Shown: positions 40,407-49,557, counted from the first letter of the stretch. The stretch is 64,000 nucleotides of DNA from Kitasatospora cheerisanensis KCTC 2395 (GCF_000696185.1 NZ_KK853997.1:5679794-5743793), one strand, 5' to 3'. Numbers and translations are program-made. Notes: a model not told the origin generated them from the letters alone.

Positions 40407-41750
40407 CGGTCTCCTCCCCCTGGGCCGGGTCCTCGGTCTGTGCTGGTTCGGGTTGTCGTTCCGGGGCGCGCAGCGCGCGCTGGAAGCGGGCCACGGCCTC
40501 GGCGCCGGCCCGCAGGTCGCACGGGGCGCTCCAGAGCAGCCAGCGGGCCTTCTCGAAGCGTTCGACCACCTCGGGGTCCTCGGCGAGGCCGAGCCGGGCG
40601 GCCATCGCCTTGTACGCCTCCAGCCGGCCGCGCAGTTCGGCGCGGACGGCGAGCGGCTGGGCGACCTCGGTGAGCGCCTGCCGGGCCCGGCCGAGTTCCT
40701 TGGCGGCGGCGTTCTCCAGGGCGTCCAGCAGCGGGCCGAGGCGGTGCCACTGGCCGGTCTGCTGGAAGTCGACGGCCTGCGCGATGGCCTCGCGCAGCGC
40801 GGCGGGCGGGCGCGGGACGGCGGGCACCTCGGTGGCGGCGATCTTCGCCAGCACCTCGCCGCGGGCCCGGCGTGCCTCGGCGAGCGTCAGGTCGGCGCGC
40901 TGGAGCAGGTCGGCGACCTGCTGGAGGCGCTCGTGGGACTCGTCGCGCAGCCGCAGCAGCCCCTCCAGCTCGACCCGGACGTCGTCCAGGGCGCGGCCCA
41001 TCCGGTCGTAGCCGCTGGTGTCGACGGCGCCGGCGGGGAGGACCAGGCGGCGGCCTCAGAGCCGCGGCCGGCCTGTGCGGGCACCCGGGCGGGCCGCCAC
41101 AGGGCGAGCGGGTCGGCGACCACCTCGGACCGCAGGGCCGTCAACCGGTCGGCGAGTTCGGCGAGTTCGTCGGCCAGCGGGTGGCTGCCGGGGCGGACGC
41201 CGACGGAGAGGGCGAGCATCTGCACCCGGCCGAGTTCGGCGAGCAGCAGGTCGATCCGGGCGGGCAGCGCCGACCAGACCGCGTCGACGGCGCTGACCAC
41301 CTCGACCACGACGGCGTACCAGCCGTTCATCCGCTCCAGCAGTTCGGCGAGCGTGACCCGCTCCACCAGCCGGGCGGGCGAGCCGAGTTGGCCGGCCGCC
41401 TCGGGGAGCCGGCCGCCGGACACGGTGACGGCGCGGCCGGAGAGCAGTTCGCCGAGCTCGGCGAGTTCGGCGGCGGTGGGCCGGGTGCGGCGGGAGCGCA
41501 CCGCGCGGGCCGAGGCCAGCGCCTCCGCGTAGCGGTCGAACAGCGCCCACAGCAGGGCCACGCCGCCCTCGGCGACCGCCCAGCGCTCCCGGGTGCGCCC
41601 GGTCAGTTCGGCGCCGGTCAGCAGCCGCAGCCCGGGGTGGTCCTGGAGTGCCAGCAGCGCCGCCTCGATCGCGTCGCGTTCGGCGCCCAGCCGGGCGAGC
41701 GCGCGGTCGACCTCCTCACGGTTCATCACCGGGCGGGTTCCTCCGGCCAT
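40399..41750 (-). CDS. Unrecognised helical protein between GlnH and PknG (frame broken near 41050)
   Basis: I do not recognise this protein of about 450 residues. It is almost entirely helical and rich in Leu, Ala, Arg and Glu, with probable coiled coils (VRVELEGLLRLRDESHERL and DRALARLGAERDAIEAALLA). It has no cysteine motif, membrane span or enzyme signature. The two halves are in different frames; one C missing near 41050 would give EAAALVLPAGAVDTSGYDRM. The ATG at 41750 follows GAGGAGG. It lies between the amino-acid-binding protein and the kinase and overlaps pknG by 8 bp, so a scaffold or adaptor role in PknG signalling is plausible but unproven. Confidence 0.8.
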
Positions 41751-41881
41751 CGCGGTTCCTCCTCTCGGCCACGCTCGTGGTGACGGGGCGTCGGCCCCGG
41801 GACGGGGCCGGGCGGCGGCCCGTCGGCGGCAAGTCTCCCCGACGCCCGGCGCGGGGCGGACGGCGGTCCCCCGCCGGGCGG

Positions 41882-42799
41882 TCACGGCAGGTACGGGTCG
41901 GGGGCCCCCATGGTGTCGCGCAGCCAGGTGTCGTACGAGGCGCGCCAGCCGCCGCCGGAGCGCCAGTCGGCCAGCACCTGGTTGACCCAGGCGATCAGGT
42001 CGGTGTCGTTCTGGTTCATCGCGACGCCCATGAACGCGGGCAGGAACGGCTCGCCGACGAGTTCCACCATCGGGTCCTGGGCGACCTGCGCGGCGGCCAG
42101 CTCACTGTCCGTCAGGGTGGCTTCCACCTCGCCGAGTTGCATCCGCACCAGGCAGTCCAGCTGGTTCTCCAGGGCGACCACCGAGACGGTGCCGTGCGGG
42201 TTGCGCTTCAGCTCGGCCTCCGAGGAGGAGGTCTGCGCGACGCACGCCCGCTTGCCCTTCAGCGCCTCGTCCAGGGTCCTGGCGTGGGCGGCCTTCGGCG
42301 CCACCACCCGCTGGGCGACCCGGAAGTACGGGACGGAGAAGGCGATCTCCTTCTTGCGTTCGCAGGTGATGCTCATGGTGCGGGTGATCAGGTCGACCTC
42401 GCCGTTCTTCACCGCCTCGACCCGGCGGGCGGTGGGCACGGTCTTCAGGGTGACCTTGTCGGGGTCGCCGAGCACCGACTTGGCGATGGCGTGCGCCAGG
42501 TCGATGTCGAAGCCCTCGATCCGGCCGGTCTGCGGGTTGCGGAAGCCCCAGTGGTAGCTGTTCTGGTCGACGCCGACCACCAGGGTGCCGCGCTCGCGGA
42601 TCTTGGCGATCTTCGCGCCGGCCGACTGGCGGGGCGGCAGCGAGTCCGTCGGGTCGCAGGTGTCCGCCGGGGCCTGTGGCGCCGCCTGCGGCGCGGCGAG
42701 CGGGGCGGCTCCGCCCGCGCCGTCGGCGCTGCCGGTGCCGAGCAGTCCGGCGGCCAGCACCGTGACCGCCACCAGGATCCTTGACCTTGCCGTGCGCAT
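41882..42799 (-). CDS. glnH: GlnH-like glutamate/aspartate-binding protein
   Basis: This 305-residue exported periplasmic-type binding protein of family 3 has a Sec signal (ILVAVTVLAAGLLGTGSADG) without a lipobox cysteine. Binding-domain motifs include RERGTLVVGVDQNSYHWGF, GRIEGFDIDLAHAIA and EVDLITRTMSITCERK, which fit acidic amino-acid ligands. There is no ABC permease or ATPase beside it. Instead it follows glnX by 13 bp and shares an operon with pknG, as in mycobacteria, where GlnH senses aspartate/glutamate and signals through GlnX to PknG. It is therefore likely a sensor rather than a transporter part. Confidence 0.9.
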   Translation of the reverse strand: MRTARSRILVAVTVLAAGLLGTGSADGAGGAAPLAAPQAAPQAPADTCDPTDSLPPRQSAGAKIAKIRERGTLVVGVDQNSYHWGFRNPQTGRIEGFDIDLAHAIAKSVLGDPDKVTLKTVPTARRVEAVKNGEVDLITRTMSITCERKKEIAFSVPYFRVAQRVVAPKAAHARTLDEALKGKRACVAQTSSSEAELKRNPHGTVSVVALENQLDCLVRMQLGEVEATLTDSELAAAQVAQDPMVELVGEPFLPAFMGVAMNQNDTDLIAWVNQVLADWRSGGGWRASYDTWLRDTMGAPDPYLP

Positions 42800-42812
42800 C
42801 CTCGTCCCCCTC

Positions 42813-44170
42813 CTACCGGTACTCGGCCAGTCGGCGGCCGATGCCGCGCAGGGCGGCGGCCGCGGCCAGTGCGGACAGCACGCCGGCGGCCACCGCCTGC
42901 CCGGCGAGCACCCCGTCCACGCCGCCCGTGGCGCGGGCGAACGCGTCCCGCTCGGCCTGCGCGGCGAGCGCCCACCCGGCGTCGGCGGCGCGGAACGCGG
43001 CGTCCGCGGTGGCGTCGGTGCCGCGCGGCGTCAGCGTGGCCCGCAGCGCGGCCTCGTAGTCGCCGGCCGAGTCCTTCGCGGCGGCGTCCTTGTGCCGCTC
43101 CTGCCACTGGCGGTAGGCGCTCTCGGCGTCGGCCAGCGGGCCCTTCGCCGGCTCCGGTCCGCCGGCCAGCAGCCGGCTGACCGAGCCGGGCGAGCGCGGG
43201 CTCTCGTCGAGCTGCTTGGCCAGGTCGTCCCACTGCTTGGCGTACTTGGTGCTGGCGCCGCGGGCCACCAGGTTGAGGTTCTCCGCGGTGTGCGCCTGCA
43301 GCGCCTCGATCCGCACCCGGTCCAGGTCGCGCAGCGGGCCGGTGCCGCCGAGGCGCCCGTCCGCCAGGTCGCCGGAGGCGGTCGCGGTTCCCGCCAGCAG
43401 CCACACCACGGCGGTCAGCACCGCGAGCGAGGCGCCCAGCAGGCCCGGGTTGAACACCCGGTTGGTGCGCCGGAACAGCAGCACCTGGTAGCGGCCCAGC
43501 GCGGCCAGCGCGAGGACGCCGAGGGCCAGCGCCGTCCACGGGACCGCCCCGGCGGTGCGGTAGTCGGCGTCCAGGCCGGCCGATTCGGCGTCGGCCAGCT
43601 TCTGCGCCTCCGGCAGGACGGTGCCCTGCATCAGGTCGGAGGCGTACCGCAGGTAGGCGCCGCCGAGCGGCAGGCCCTGCCGGTTGATCGCCCGCGCGGT
43701 CTCCACCAGGCCCGCGTAGCGCGGAAGTTGGCGGTTGAGCTCGGTCAGCGAGTGCTGCGCCCCGGCCGAGCCGCCGCTGCGGCCGGCCGCCTCGGCGAGC
43801 AGCCGGGAGGCGGTGTCCAGGTCGTCCTGGTAGCGGGCGCGGACCTCGGCGGGCTCCTCGCCGGCCAGCAGGAACCCGGCGGCGGCGGTCGCGTCGGCGT
43901 CCGCCAGCCGGCGGTAGATCTCGGCGGCGTCCTGGCTGAGCGGGCCGCTGCCCGTCACCACCTGCCCGGCCGCCCGGGAGCGGTGCGCGGACTGCCACAC
44001 CGCGACCGCGCCGAACAGCAGCACCAGGGCTGCCAGTACCGCGCCCGCCGCGCGCAGCCGCCCCGGCGGGGTGGCCGCCGCCCGGCGCAGCCGCGCCACC
44101 GGCCCGGTCCGCGGGCCGCGGCCGGTGCGACCGCGCCCGCCTGCGCCTGTGCCACTGCCGGTGCTGCCAC
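42813..44170 (-). CDS. glnX: GlnX-like transmembrane sensor partner of GlnH and PknG (frame broken near 44102)
   Basis: This membrane protein of about 452 residues has four spans: one near the N-terminus (AGAVLAALVLLFGAVAVW), two in the middle (VPWTALALGVLALAALG, LLGASLAVLTAVVWLLAG) and one at the C-terminus. Two helical extracytoplasmic domains lie between them. This matches GlnX, which links GlnH to PknG in actinobacteria. The best start is a GTG at 44170 after GGGGAGG, but it is one frame off. A G missing in CCGGGCCGG near 44102 joins RGPGPVARLRR. Otherwise a GTG at 44099 would start the protein without any ribosome binding site. It is the first gene of the operon. Confidence 0.85.
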
Positions 44171-44349
44171 CGTCCGCCCTCCCCGTCCGACGTCCCCCGC
44201 CATCCCGCAGTATGGCGGCCCGCGCCGCCCATCACACCCGACTTGAGCGGGAGTTGATCTCTTCGTGCCCGTCCGGGGCACTCGGGTCCGCGCCCGCTGC
44301 GACGCCGGGGGCGGCCTCCGCGGTTCCGGTTCCTCGTAAGCTTTCGGTC

Positions 44350-44922
44350 ATGCGCCTGATCGGAACCGTCACCCCCGACCGCCCCCTGCTCGTCCTCGCG
44401 CTGCCCGAGGAGGCCGCGCACCTGGACGCCGGACTGCCGGTGCTGCTGACCGGCATGGGGAAGGTCAACGCGGCGGCCGCGCTGGCCACCGTGCTGGCGG
44501 GCGGCGCGAAGCCGTCCGAGGTGGTCAACCTGGGCACCGCCGGGGCGCTGCGGCCCGGCCTGGCCGGCACCCACGAGATCGGCCGGGTGCTCCAGCACGA
44601 CCTGGACACGGCGCTGCTGGAGCAGCTCACCGGCCGCCCGCTGGACGGCCCGATCGACCTCGGCGCGACCGGCCCGGTGCTCGCCACCGGCGACCGCTTC
44701 GTGTCCTCGGACGCGGACCGCGACCGGCTGGCCCGCACCGCCGACCTGGTCGACATGGAGGGCTACGCGCTCGCCACCGTCGCCCGCCGCGCGCAGCTGC
44801 CCGTCCGCCTGGTCAAGCACGTCAGCGACGGGGCCGGCGACGGCGCGGAGCTCAGCTGGCAGGCGTCGGTGGACGGCTGCGCCCGGCTGCTCGCCGAGTG
44901 GGCCGCCGCGCACCTGCGCTGA
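44350..44922 (+). CDS. Nucleosidase of the phosphorylase superfamily (MTA/SAH nucleosidase-like)
   Basis: This 190-residue protein has the PNP/UDP fold signatures: LTGMGKVNAAAALATVLAG, VNLGTAGALRPG, the purine/ribose-binding VDMEGYALA and HVSDGAGD with the catalytic aspartate position. It probably hydrolyses a purine nucleoside such as methylthioadenosine or adenosylhomocysteine, or a futalosine-like compound. It is shorter than typical MTA nucleosidases (about 230 residues), so the substrate is uncertain. It is divergent from the GlnX operon and followed by a strong hairpin. Confidence 0.83.
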   Translation: MRLIGTVTPDRPLLVLALPEEAAHLDAGLPVLLTGMGKVNAAAALATVLAGGAKPSEVVNLGTAGALRPGLAGTHEIGRVLQHDLDTALLEQLTGRPLDGPIDLGATGPVLATGDRFVSSDADRDRLARTADLVDMEGYALATVARRAQLPVRLVKHVSDGAGDGAELSWQASVDGCARLLAEWAAAHLR

Positions 44923-44936
44923 CCGGCCGTCACGCG

Positions 44937-44973
44937 CCGAGGCGCCCGCCCGGACCCCGGGCGGGCGCCTCGG
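44937..44973. terminator. Bidirectional hairpin terminator
   Basis: CCGAGGCGCCCGCCCG (44937-44952) pairs with CGGGCGGGCGCCTCGG (44958-44973), a perfect 16-bp stem with a 5-base loop. It separates the convergent nucleosidase gene and the next minus-strand gene. Confidence 0.87.
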
Positions 44974-44980
44974 CGGCGGA

Positions 44981-45442
44981 TCAGGCCTGGTACGGGTTGG
45001 CCACCGGCTGGGCCTGCGGCGGGACGGCCGGGCCGCCGCCGAACAGGCCGTTGACGAAGGTGTCCAGCTCGTTGCGCCAGTAGCGGCCGATGTTCAGCCG
45101 GGTCGGCTTCGGCTCGCCCGGGAACTGGAACTTCAGCGAGCTCCACAGGGTGGCCCGGTTGACGTCGGTGATCGCGGCGCGCGCCTGGTCCAGCGGGACG
45201 ACGTGCACGAGCTCCTGCGGACGGTTGCTCATCCGGGAGGCGCGGTGCACCGTGACGACCCGGTGGGTCAGGGTGACGAAGTAGTACTTCACGAACAGCT
45301 GGCCGATCAGGCCGAGCTGGCTCATCAGCCACGGGCTCGGGCCCGAAATGGTGTGGAAGGTCACCACCGGGCGGTCGTTCGGCTCGATCGCGGCGATCGC
45401 CGCGGCGACCTGCTCCTGCATGGTGGACTTACGGATCGCCAT
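44981..45442 (-). CDS. Conserved hypothetical protein
   Basis: I do not recognise this 153-residue protein. It has no signal peptide or true membrane span. A mixed alpha/beta core contains RPVVTFHTISGPSPWL, FVKYYFVTLTHRVVTVHR and NRATLWSSLKFQFPGEPKP, which could be a PH-like or lipid-associated fold, but that is a guess. The C-terminus is Pro/Gln rich. The ATG at 45442 follows GGGAG; a longer frame adds ten residues. It stands alone, with a terminator after it. Confidence 0.7.
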   Translation of the reverse strand: MAIRKSTMQEQVAAAIAAIEPNDRPVVTFHTISGPSPWLMSQLGLIGQLFVKYYFVTLTHRVVTVHRASRMSNRPQELVHVVPLDQARAAITDVNRATLWSSLKFQFPGEPKPTRLNIGRYWRNELDTFVNGLFGGGPAVPPQAQPVANPYQA

Positions 45443-45921
45443 CTGGCGTCGGCTCCCGGTCTCCCCGCGCACCCCCGTCGGACACGCTGTGAGTGCGCGA
45501 CGCTAGCGGGCGCGGACCGTGCCGTTCAACGGACAGAACGGGGCATCCTGCGCACCGCGCCGAGATTTTCCCCAATCGAGATCCGTACCGGGAACTTGTC
45601 GGCCCGGTGACGTACCGTCACCTCCGCGGCGCGGTCCGGCACGGGGCGTCAGGCCCGGCGGGCCGTCGGAGGCGGCAGTGCGTTCGGCGAGCTTCCCGCC
45701 GACGGGCCGGGGCTGGTGCCGGGCCGCGGCGCCGGCAACGAACCCGGCCCCGCCCGCAGCCCGCAGCCCGTCGACGCCCGCCGGGCCGCCGGCTTCGGCC
45801 GCCGCTGTGCGAATGCCCTCGGCGAGCTGCCGGCCGTCCCCGTCGAACTGCTCCCCGGGCGGCCACACCGGGAACACCGGCCGCCCGCCCGGAGGGGATC
45901 CTCCTCCGCCCTGACGGCAGG
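45443..45921. other. Intergenic region without a supported gene
   Basis: These 479 bases lie upstream of the hypothetical gene and downstream of the MerR-PP2C gene. A plus-strand frame (45519-45914) and minus-strand frames are open, but their translations are Pro/Arg/Ala/Ser noise and have no ribosome binding site. I see no RNA gene or strong hairpin. Confidence 0.5.
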
Positions 45922-46992
45922 TCAGGCCGCTGCGTCCGCCGTCACGTCCGCGATCGCGCAGGCGATGTTGTCCGGGCCGCCTGCCCGGTTGGCGAGGGCG
46001 ATCAGCTGCTGCACCGCCTGCTCGGGCGCCGCGATGGTGCTCAGTGCGGTGTGCAGGGCGTCGTCGGAGACGCACCGGGACAGGCCGTCCGAGCAGAGCA
46101 GGTAGCGGTCGCCGGGGCGGGCGGTGTGCAGCGAGACGTCCGGACGGTTGTCGCCGGAGCCGGTCAACGCCCGTACCAGCAGGGTGCGTTGGGGGTGCGA
46201 GGCGGCCTCGGCGAGGGTCAGCCGGCCGTCGTCGACCATCGACTGGACCAGGGTGTGGTCGTGGGTGATCAGGAACAGCTCGCCGCCGCGCAGCAGGTAC
46301 GCCCGGGAGTCGCCGATGTGCACCAGGGCGAGCTGCGCGTCCGACCAGAGCATCGCCGTCAGCGTCGTTCCGGTGTCCGGGAGTCCGGAGGCCGCGCCGA
46401 CCCGGCCGTCGATCCGGGCCACCGCATCCTCCAGCACGTTCAGCAACTCCCCGGCGGGCAGCTCCAGTTCCTTCAGTGCCTCGATCGCGGCGGCGCTGGC
46501 CAGCCCGCCGCCGCCCTGCGGCCCCATGCCGTCGGCGACCGCGACCAGCCCGGCGCCCGCGTACGCGGCGTCGTCGTTGCGCTCGCGGACCAGGCCGGTG
46601 TCCGTGCGGGCGGCGTAGCGGATCCGCAGCGCGCCCGTGGGGGTGTCCGTCATGGTGGTGTCCTTCCCCGAGAGGTGATCGACGAGGAGGGCGGCGAGCT
46701 CCCGGCGGGCCTCGGTCTCGGCCCGCACCGACTCCCAGTAGCGGGCGACCTCCTCGGCCGCCCGGGCGGGTTCCAGGCCGAGCAGCAGCCGGATCCGGGC
46801 CAGCGGCATGCCGAGCCGGCGCAGCCACAGCACCAGCCGGGCCTGCTCCAACTGGCCGGGCGCGTACCGCCGGTAGCCGGTCGCCGGGTCCACCTCGGCG
46901 GGCCGCAGCAGCCCCAGTTCGTCGTACAGCCGCAGCGCCTTCGGCGACAGCCGGGCGGCCCGGGCGAACGCCCCGATGGTGAGCAGCTCCAT
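45922..46992 (-). CDS. MerR-type DNA-binding domain fused to a PP2C phosphatase
   Basis: This 356-residue protein joins a MerR winged helix (residues 1-70: LLTIGAFARAARLSPKALRL, then YDELGLL and TGYRRYAPGQLEQARL) and a short dimer helix to a complete PPM phosphatase from about residue 125. Phosphatase motifs are DTGLVRERNDDA, VADGMGPQGGGG, HIGDSRAYLL, CSDGLSRCV and GGPDNIACAI. It could dephosphorylate a target and act at promoters as one polypeptide. An upstream ATG-like MTDTPTGALRIR inside the linker could also start a free phosphatase. A MerR-type promoter with a 19-bp spacer lies just upstream, implying autoregulation. Confidence 0.9.
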   Translation of the reverse strand: MELLTIGAFARAARLSPKALRLYDELGLLRPAEVDPATGYRRYAPGQLEQARLVLWLRRLGMPLARIRLLLGLEPARAAEEVARYWESVRAETEARRELAALLVDHLSGKDTTMTDTPTGALRIRYAARTDTGLVRERNDDAAYAGAGLVAVADGMGPQGGGGLASAAAIEALKELELPAGELLNVLEDAVARIDGRVGAASGLPDTGTTLTAMLWSDAQLALVHIGDSRAYLLRGGELFLITHDHTLVQSMVDDGRLTLAEAASHPQRTLLVRALTGSGDNRPDVSLHTARPGDRYLLCSDGLSRCVSDDALHTALSTIAAPEQAVQQLIALANRAGGPDNIACAIADVTADAAA

Positions 46993-47031
46993 TCCCGCCT
47001 CCTCGTGCCGGACCGGTGTCCGGCGCCACCG

Positions 47032-47062
47032 ATGCTGGGCCTTCCCCGAAGGTGAAGGTCAA
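47032..47062 (-). promoter_or_regulatory. MerR-type promoter with 19-bp spacer and dyad
   Basis: On the minus strand, TTGACC (47057-47062) and CAGCAT (47032-47037) are separated by 19 bp, the over-long spacing typical of promoters twisted into activity by MerR proteins. The spacer contains CCTTCGGGGAAGG, an inverted repeat with CCTTC/GAAGG arms. It lies 40 bp upstream of the MerR-PP2C start. Confidence 0.7.
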
Positions 47063-47099
47063 GTCCCGATCCTCGCACCGGGCCGGAACGCGGGACGCC

Positions 47100-47147
47100 G
47101 CCGGCGGGAGCGGGTGAGGGGTGCGGTCCCTCGGTGCTCCCGCCGGC
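47100..47147 (-). terminator. Hairpin terminator of the sugar-uptake operon
   Basis: GCCGGCGGGAGC (47100-47111) pairs with GCTCCCGCCGGC (47136-47147). It starts 25 bases after the stop of the kinase gene, the last gene of the sugar operon. Confidence 0.7.
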
Positions 47148-47172
47148 GGCGGGTCTGCGGGGTGACGGCCGG

Positions 47173-48192
47173 TCAGGCCGCCATCGAGTGCGCGGTCGGG
47201 TACGCCTCGCGCAGGCGGCGGTGGACGGCGTCGTCCGCGCCGAGGTGGTCGAGGCCGAGCAGTGCCGCGCCGAGGACCGGCGGGGCGACCACGACCCGCG
47301 GCTCGGCGAGCGGCGCGGCGGCCGCCAGCCGGGCGGTCAGGTTGTCGAGCAGCAGCGGGTGCCGGGAGGCGAGCACGCCGCCGCCGAGGACCACCGGGAC
47401 CGGCTGGTCGATCAGGTCGAGGCGGGTGAGCGCGATGGTCGCGAACCGGGTGATCTCGTCGGCCTGCCGGTCGACCAGGGACAGCGCGGTCGCGTCGCCG
47501 GCCTCGGCGGCGGCGAACAGCACCTGGGAGACCTCGTGCAGCCGGGCCCGGTCGAGCTGCCCGAGGTGCATCGCCTCGGCGACCGCGTTGGCCCCGGCCA
47601 GGCCGAAGTGCGCGCCGATCATGGGGGAGAGCAGGGTGGGACCGCCGCGGCCGTCCTCGGCCCGGGCGGCGTGCCACATGGAGGCCTCGGCGAGCCCGCC
47701 GCCGCCGCCCCAGTCGCCGGTGAGCCGGCCGAGCGCGGGCCAGCGGGCGGTGCGCCCGTCGGGCCGCAGGCCGACGCAGTTGGTGCCCGCGCCGCACACC
47801 ACGGCCACGCCGAGCGGCCCGTCGGTGCCGGCCCGCAGCAGGCCGAAGGTGTCGTTGGCGACGTGCACCGACGGCGCCCAGCCGTGCGCGGTGATCGCCT
47901 CGTGCAGGCGCTGCTCCTCCACCGGCAGGTCGGCGTTGGCCAGGCAGGCGCTGACGTGGCTGGTCAGCGGCCGCCCGCCGGGCCGCAGCGGGACGCCGGC
48001 CTGCCGGGCGAGGTCCTCGACCAGCGGGGCGAGCGCGGCGACGGCGGCCTCGAAGCCGGTGTTCTGCGGCTGGAAGCCGCCGCCGCGGGCGGTGGCGAGG
48101 ACCCGGCCGTCGGCGCCGACCAGGGCGAGGTCGGTCTTGCTGTTGCCGGCGTCCACGGCGAGGACGCCGGGCAGGTGTGCGGCGTGGCTCAT
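47173..48192 (-). CDS. BadF/BadG-type sugar kinase (N-acetylglucosamine kinase-like)
   Basis: This 339-residue ASKHA-fold kinase has the phosphate-1 motif GVLAVDAGNSKTDLALV, a central VVCGAGTNCVGL and the adenosine motif PVVLGGGVLASRHPLL. Related actinobacterial proteins phosphorylate N-acetylglucosamine or glucosamine. It is the last gene of an ABC sugar-uptake operon, 75 bp after the GH4 gene. GH4 enzymes commonly act on 6-phosphorylated disaccharides, and ABC import leaves sugars unphosphorylated, so this kinase may create the GH4 substrate or salvage the released monosaccharide. That is inference. Confidence 0.87.
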   Translation of the reverse strand: MSHAAHLPGVLAVDAGNSKTDLALVGADGRVLATARGGGFQPQNTGFEAAVAALAPLVEDLARQAGVPLRPGGRPLTSHVSACLANADLPVEEQRLHEAITAHGWAPSVHVANDTFGLLRAGTDGPLGVAVVCGAGTNCVGLRPDGRTARWPALGRLTGDWGGGGGLAEASMWHAARAEDGRGGPTLLSPMIGAHFGLAGANAVAEAMHLGQLDRARLHEVSQVLFAAAEAGDATALSLVDRQADEITRFATIALTRLDLIDQPVPVVLGGGVLASRHPLLLDNLTARLAAAAPLAEPRVVVAPPVLGAALLGLDHLGADDAVHRRLREAYPTAHSMAA

Positions 48193-48267
48193 CGGCCGGT
48201 CCCTCCGTGGTGGTGCCTGGTGGTGGTGCGGTGGAGCGTGCTCGGACGGGCTGTTCTCATGGGCGGG

Positions 48268-49557
48268 TCACGCCCAGCTCAGGTGGTCGCGGTTGTGGGC
48301 GAGCAGCCGGTCGGTGAGCTGCTCGGCGAGGTCCAGCTGGCCGACCAGCGGGTGGGCGAGCAGCGCGTCGAAGACCCGGTCGCGGCCGCCGCGCAGCGCC
48401 GCGTCCAGCGCCAGGTGCTCGTACGCGGTGACGTTGGCGATCAGGCCGGCGTACAGCGGCTCTACGGGGCGCTGCGGCAGCGGGCGGACGCCGGTGGCGT
48501 CGACCTCGGCGGGGACCTCGATCACCGCGTCGTCGGGCAGGAACGGCAGCACCCCGTCGTTGCGGGTGTTGACGACCTGGACGGTGGTGCGGCCGTCGGT
48601 GCCGAGCAGCGAGGCGATCAGCTGGACGGCGGCCTCGGAGTAGAACGCGCCGCCGCGCTTGCCGAGCAGCTCGGGCTTGGTGTCGAGTGCCGGGTCGGCG
48701 TACATCTCCAGCAGCTGCCGCTCGATGGCGGCGACCTCGGCGGCCCGCGAGCCCTTGACCTTGAGCTCCTCCACCACCAGGTCGTGCTGGTAGAAGTAGC
48801 GCAGGTAGTAGGACGGGACGACGCCGAGGCGGCGTATCACCGGCTCGGGCAGGTGCAGGTCGGCGGCGATCGCCGTGCCGTGCTCGGCGAGCAGCTGCGG
48901 CAGCACCTCGCGGCCGCCGGCGGCGCCCGGGGCGTCGAGCAGGGTGACGCCGCGCTCCCAGGTGAGGTGGTTGAGGCCGACGTGGTCGAGGCGGACCAGC
49001 TCGGGGTCGACGCCGAGGTGGGCGGCGAACTTGCGCTGGAAGCCGATCGCCACGTTGCACAGGCCGACGGCCTTGTGGCCGGCGGTCTGCAGGGCGCGGG
49101 TGACGATGCCGACCGGGTTGGTGAAGTCGACGATCCAGGCGTCCGGGTTGGTGCGGCGGACCTGCTCGGCGATGTCCAGCACCACGGGGACGGTGCGCAG
49201 CGCCTTGGCGAGGCCGCCGGCGCCGGTGGTCTCCTGGCCGACGCAGCCGCACTCCAGCGGCCAGGTCTCGTCCTGGTTGCGGGCCGCCTGCCCGCCGACC
49301 CGCAGCTGGAGCAGCACCGCGTCGGCGCCCTGCACGCCGGCGGCGACGTCGGTGGCGGTGGTGACGACGGCGCCGTGGCCCTGCTTGGCGAAGATCCGGC
49401 GGGCGAGTGCGGCGATCAGCTCCAGGCGTTCCACGGCCGGGTCGATCAGCACGAGTTCGCCGATCGGCAGGGTGTCGCGCAGCCGCGCGAACCCGTCGAT
49501 CAACTCCGGCGTGTAGGTGGAACCGCCGCCGACGATTGCCAACTTCAGTGCGGACAT
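48268..49557 (-). CDS. GH4 6-phospho-beta-glucosidase-like enzyme
   Basis: This 429-residue GH4 enzyme uses NAD+ and a divalent metal. The NAD motif is VGGGSTYTPEL (residues 9-19). The metal ligands are probably Cys167 in CNVAIG and His197 in HVGLNHLTW, and a tyrosine base is expected in YYLRYFY. GH4 enzymes split glycosides by an oxidation-elimination route, and this sequence type is usually a 6-phospho-beta-glucosidase. The ATG overlaps the stop of the upstream permease (ATGA), so it is coupled to the importer. Confidence 0.92.
   Translation of the reverse strand: MSALKLAIVGGGSTYTPELIDGFARLRDTLPIGELVLIDPAVERLELIAALARRIFAKQGHGAVVTTATDVAAGVQGADAVLLQLRVGGQAARNQDETWPLECGCVGQETTGAGGLAKALRTVPVVLDIAEQVRRTNPDAWIVDFTNPVGIVTRALQTAGHKAVGLCNVAIGFQRKFAAHLGVDPELVRLDHVGLNHLTWERGVTLLDAPGAAGGREVLPQLLAEHGTAIAADLHLPEPVIRRLGVVPSYYLRYFYQHDLVVEELKVKGSRAAEVAAIERQLLEMYADPALDTKPELLGKRGGAFYSEAAVQLIASLLGTDGRTTVQVVNTRNDGVLPFLPDDAVIEVPAEVDATGVRPLPQRPVEPLYAGLIANVTAYEHLALDAALRGGRDRVFDALLAHPLVGQLDLAEQLTDRLLAHNRDHLSWA

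Noticed and set aside
45519..45914. 131-residue plus-strand open frame
   Set aside because: Pro/Ala/Ser/Arg-rich translation typical of GC noise, no ribosome binding site and no recognisable domain.
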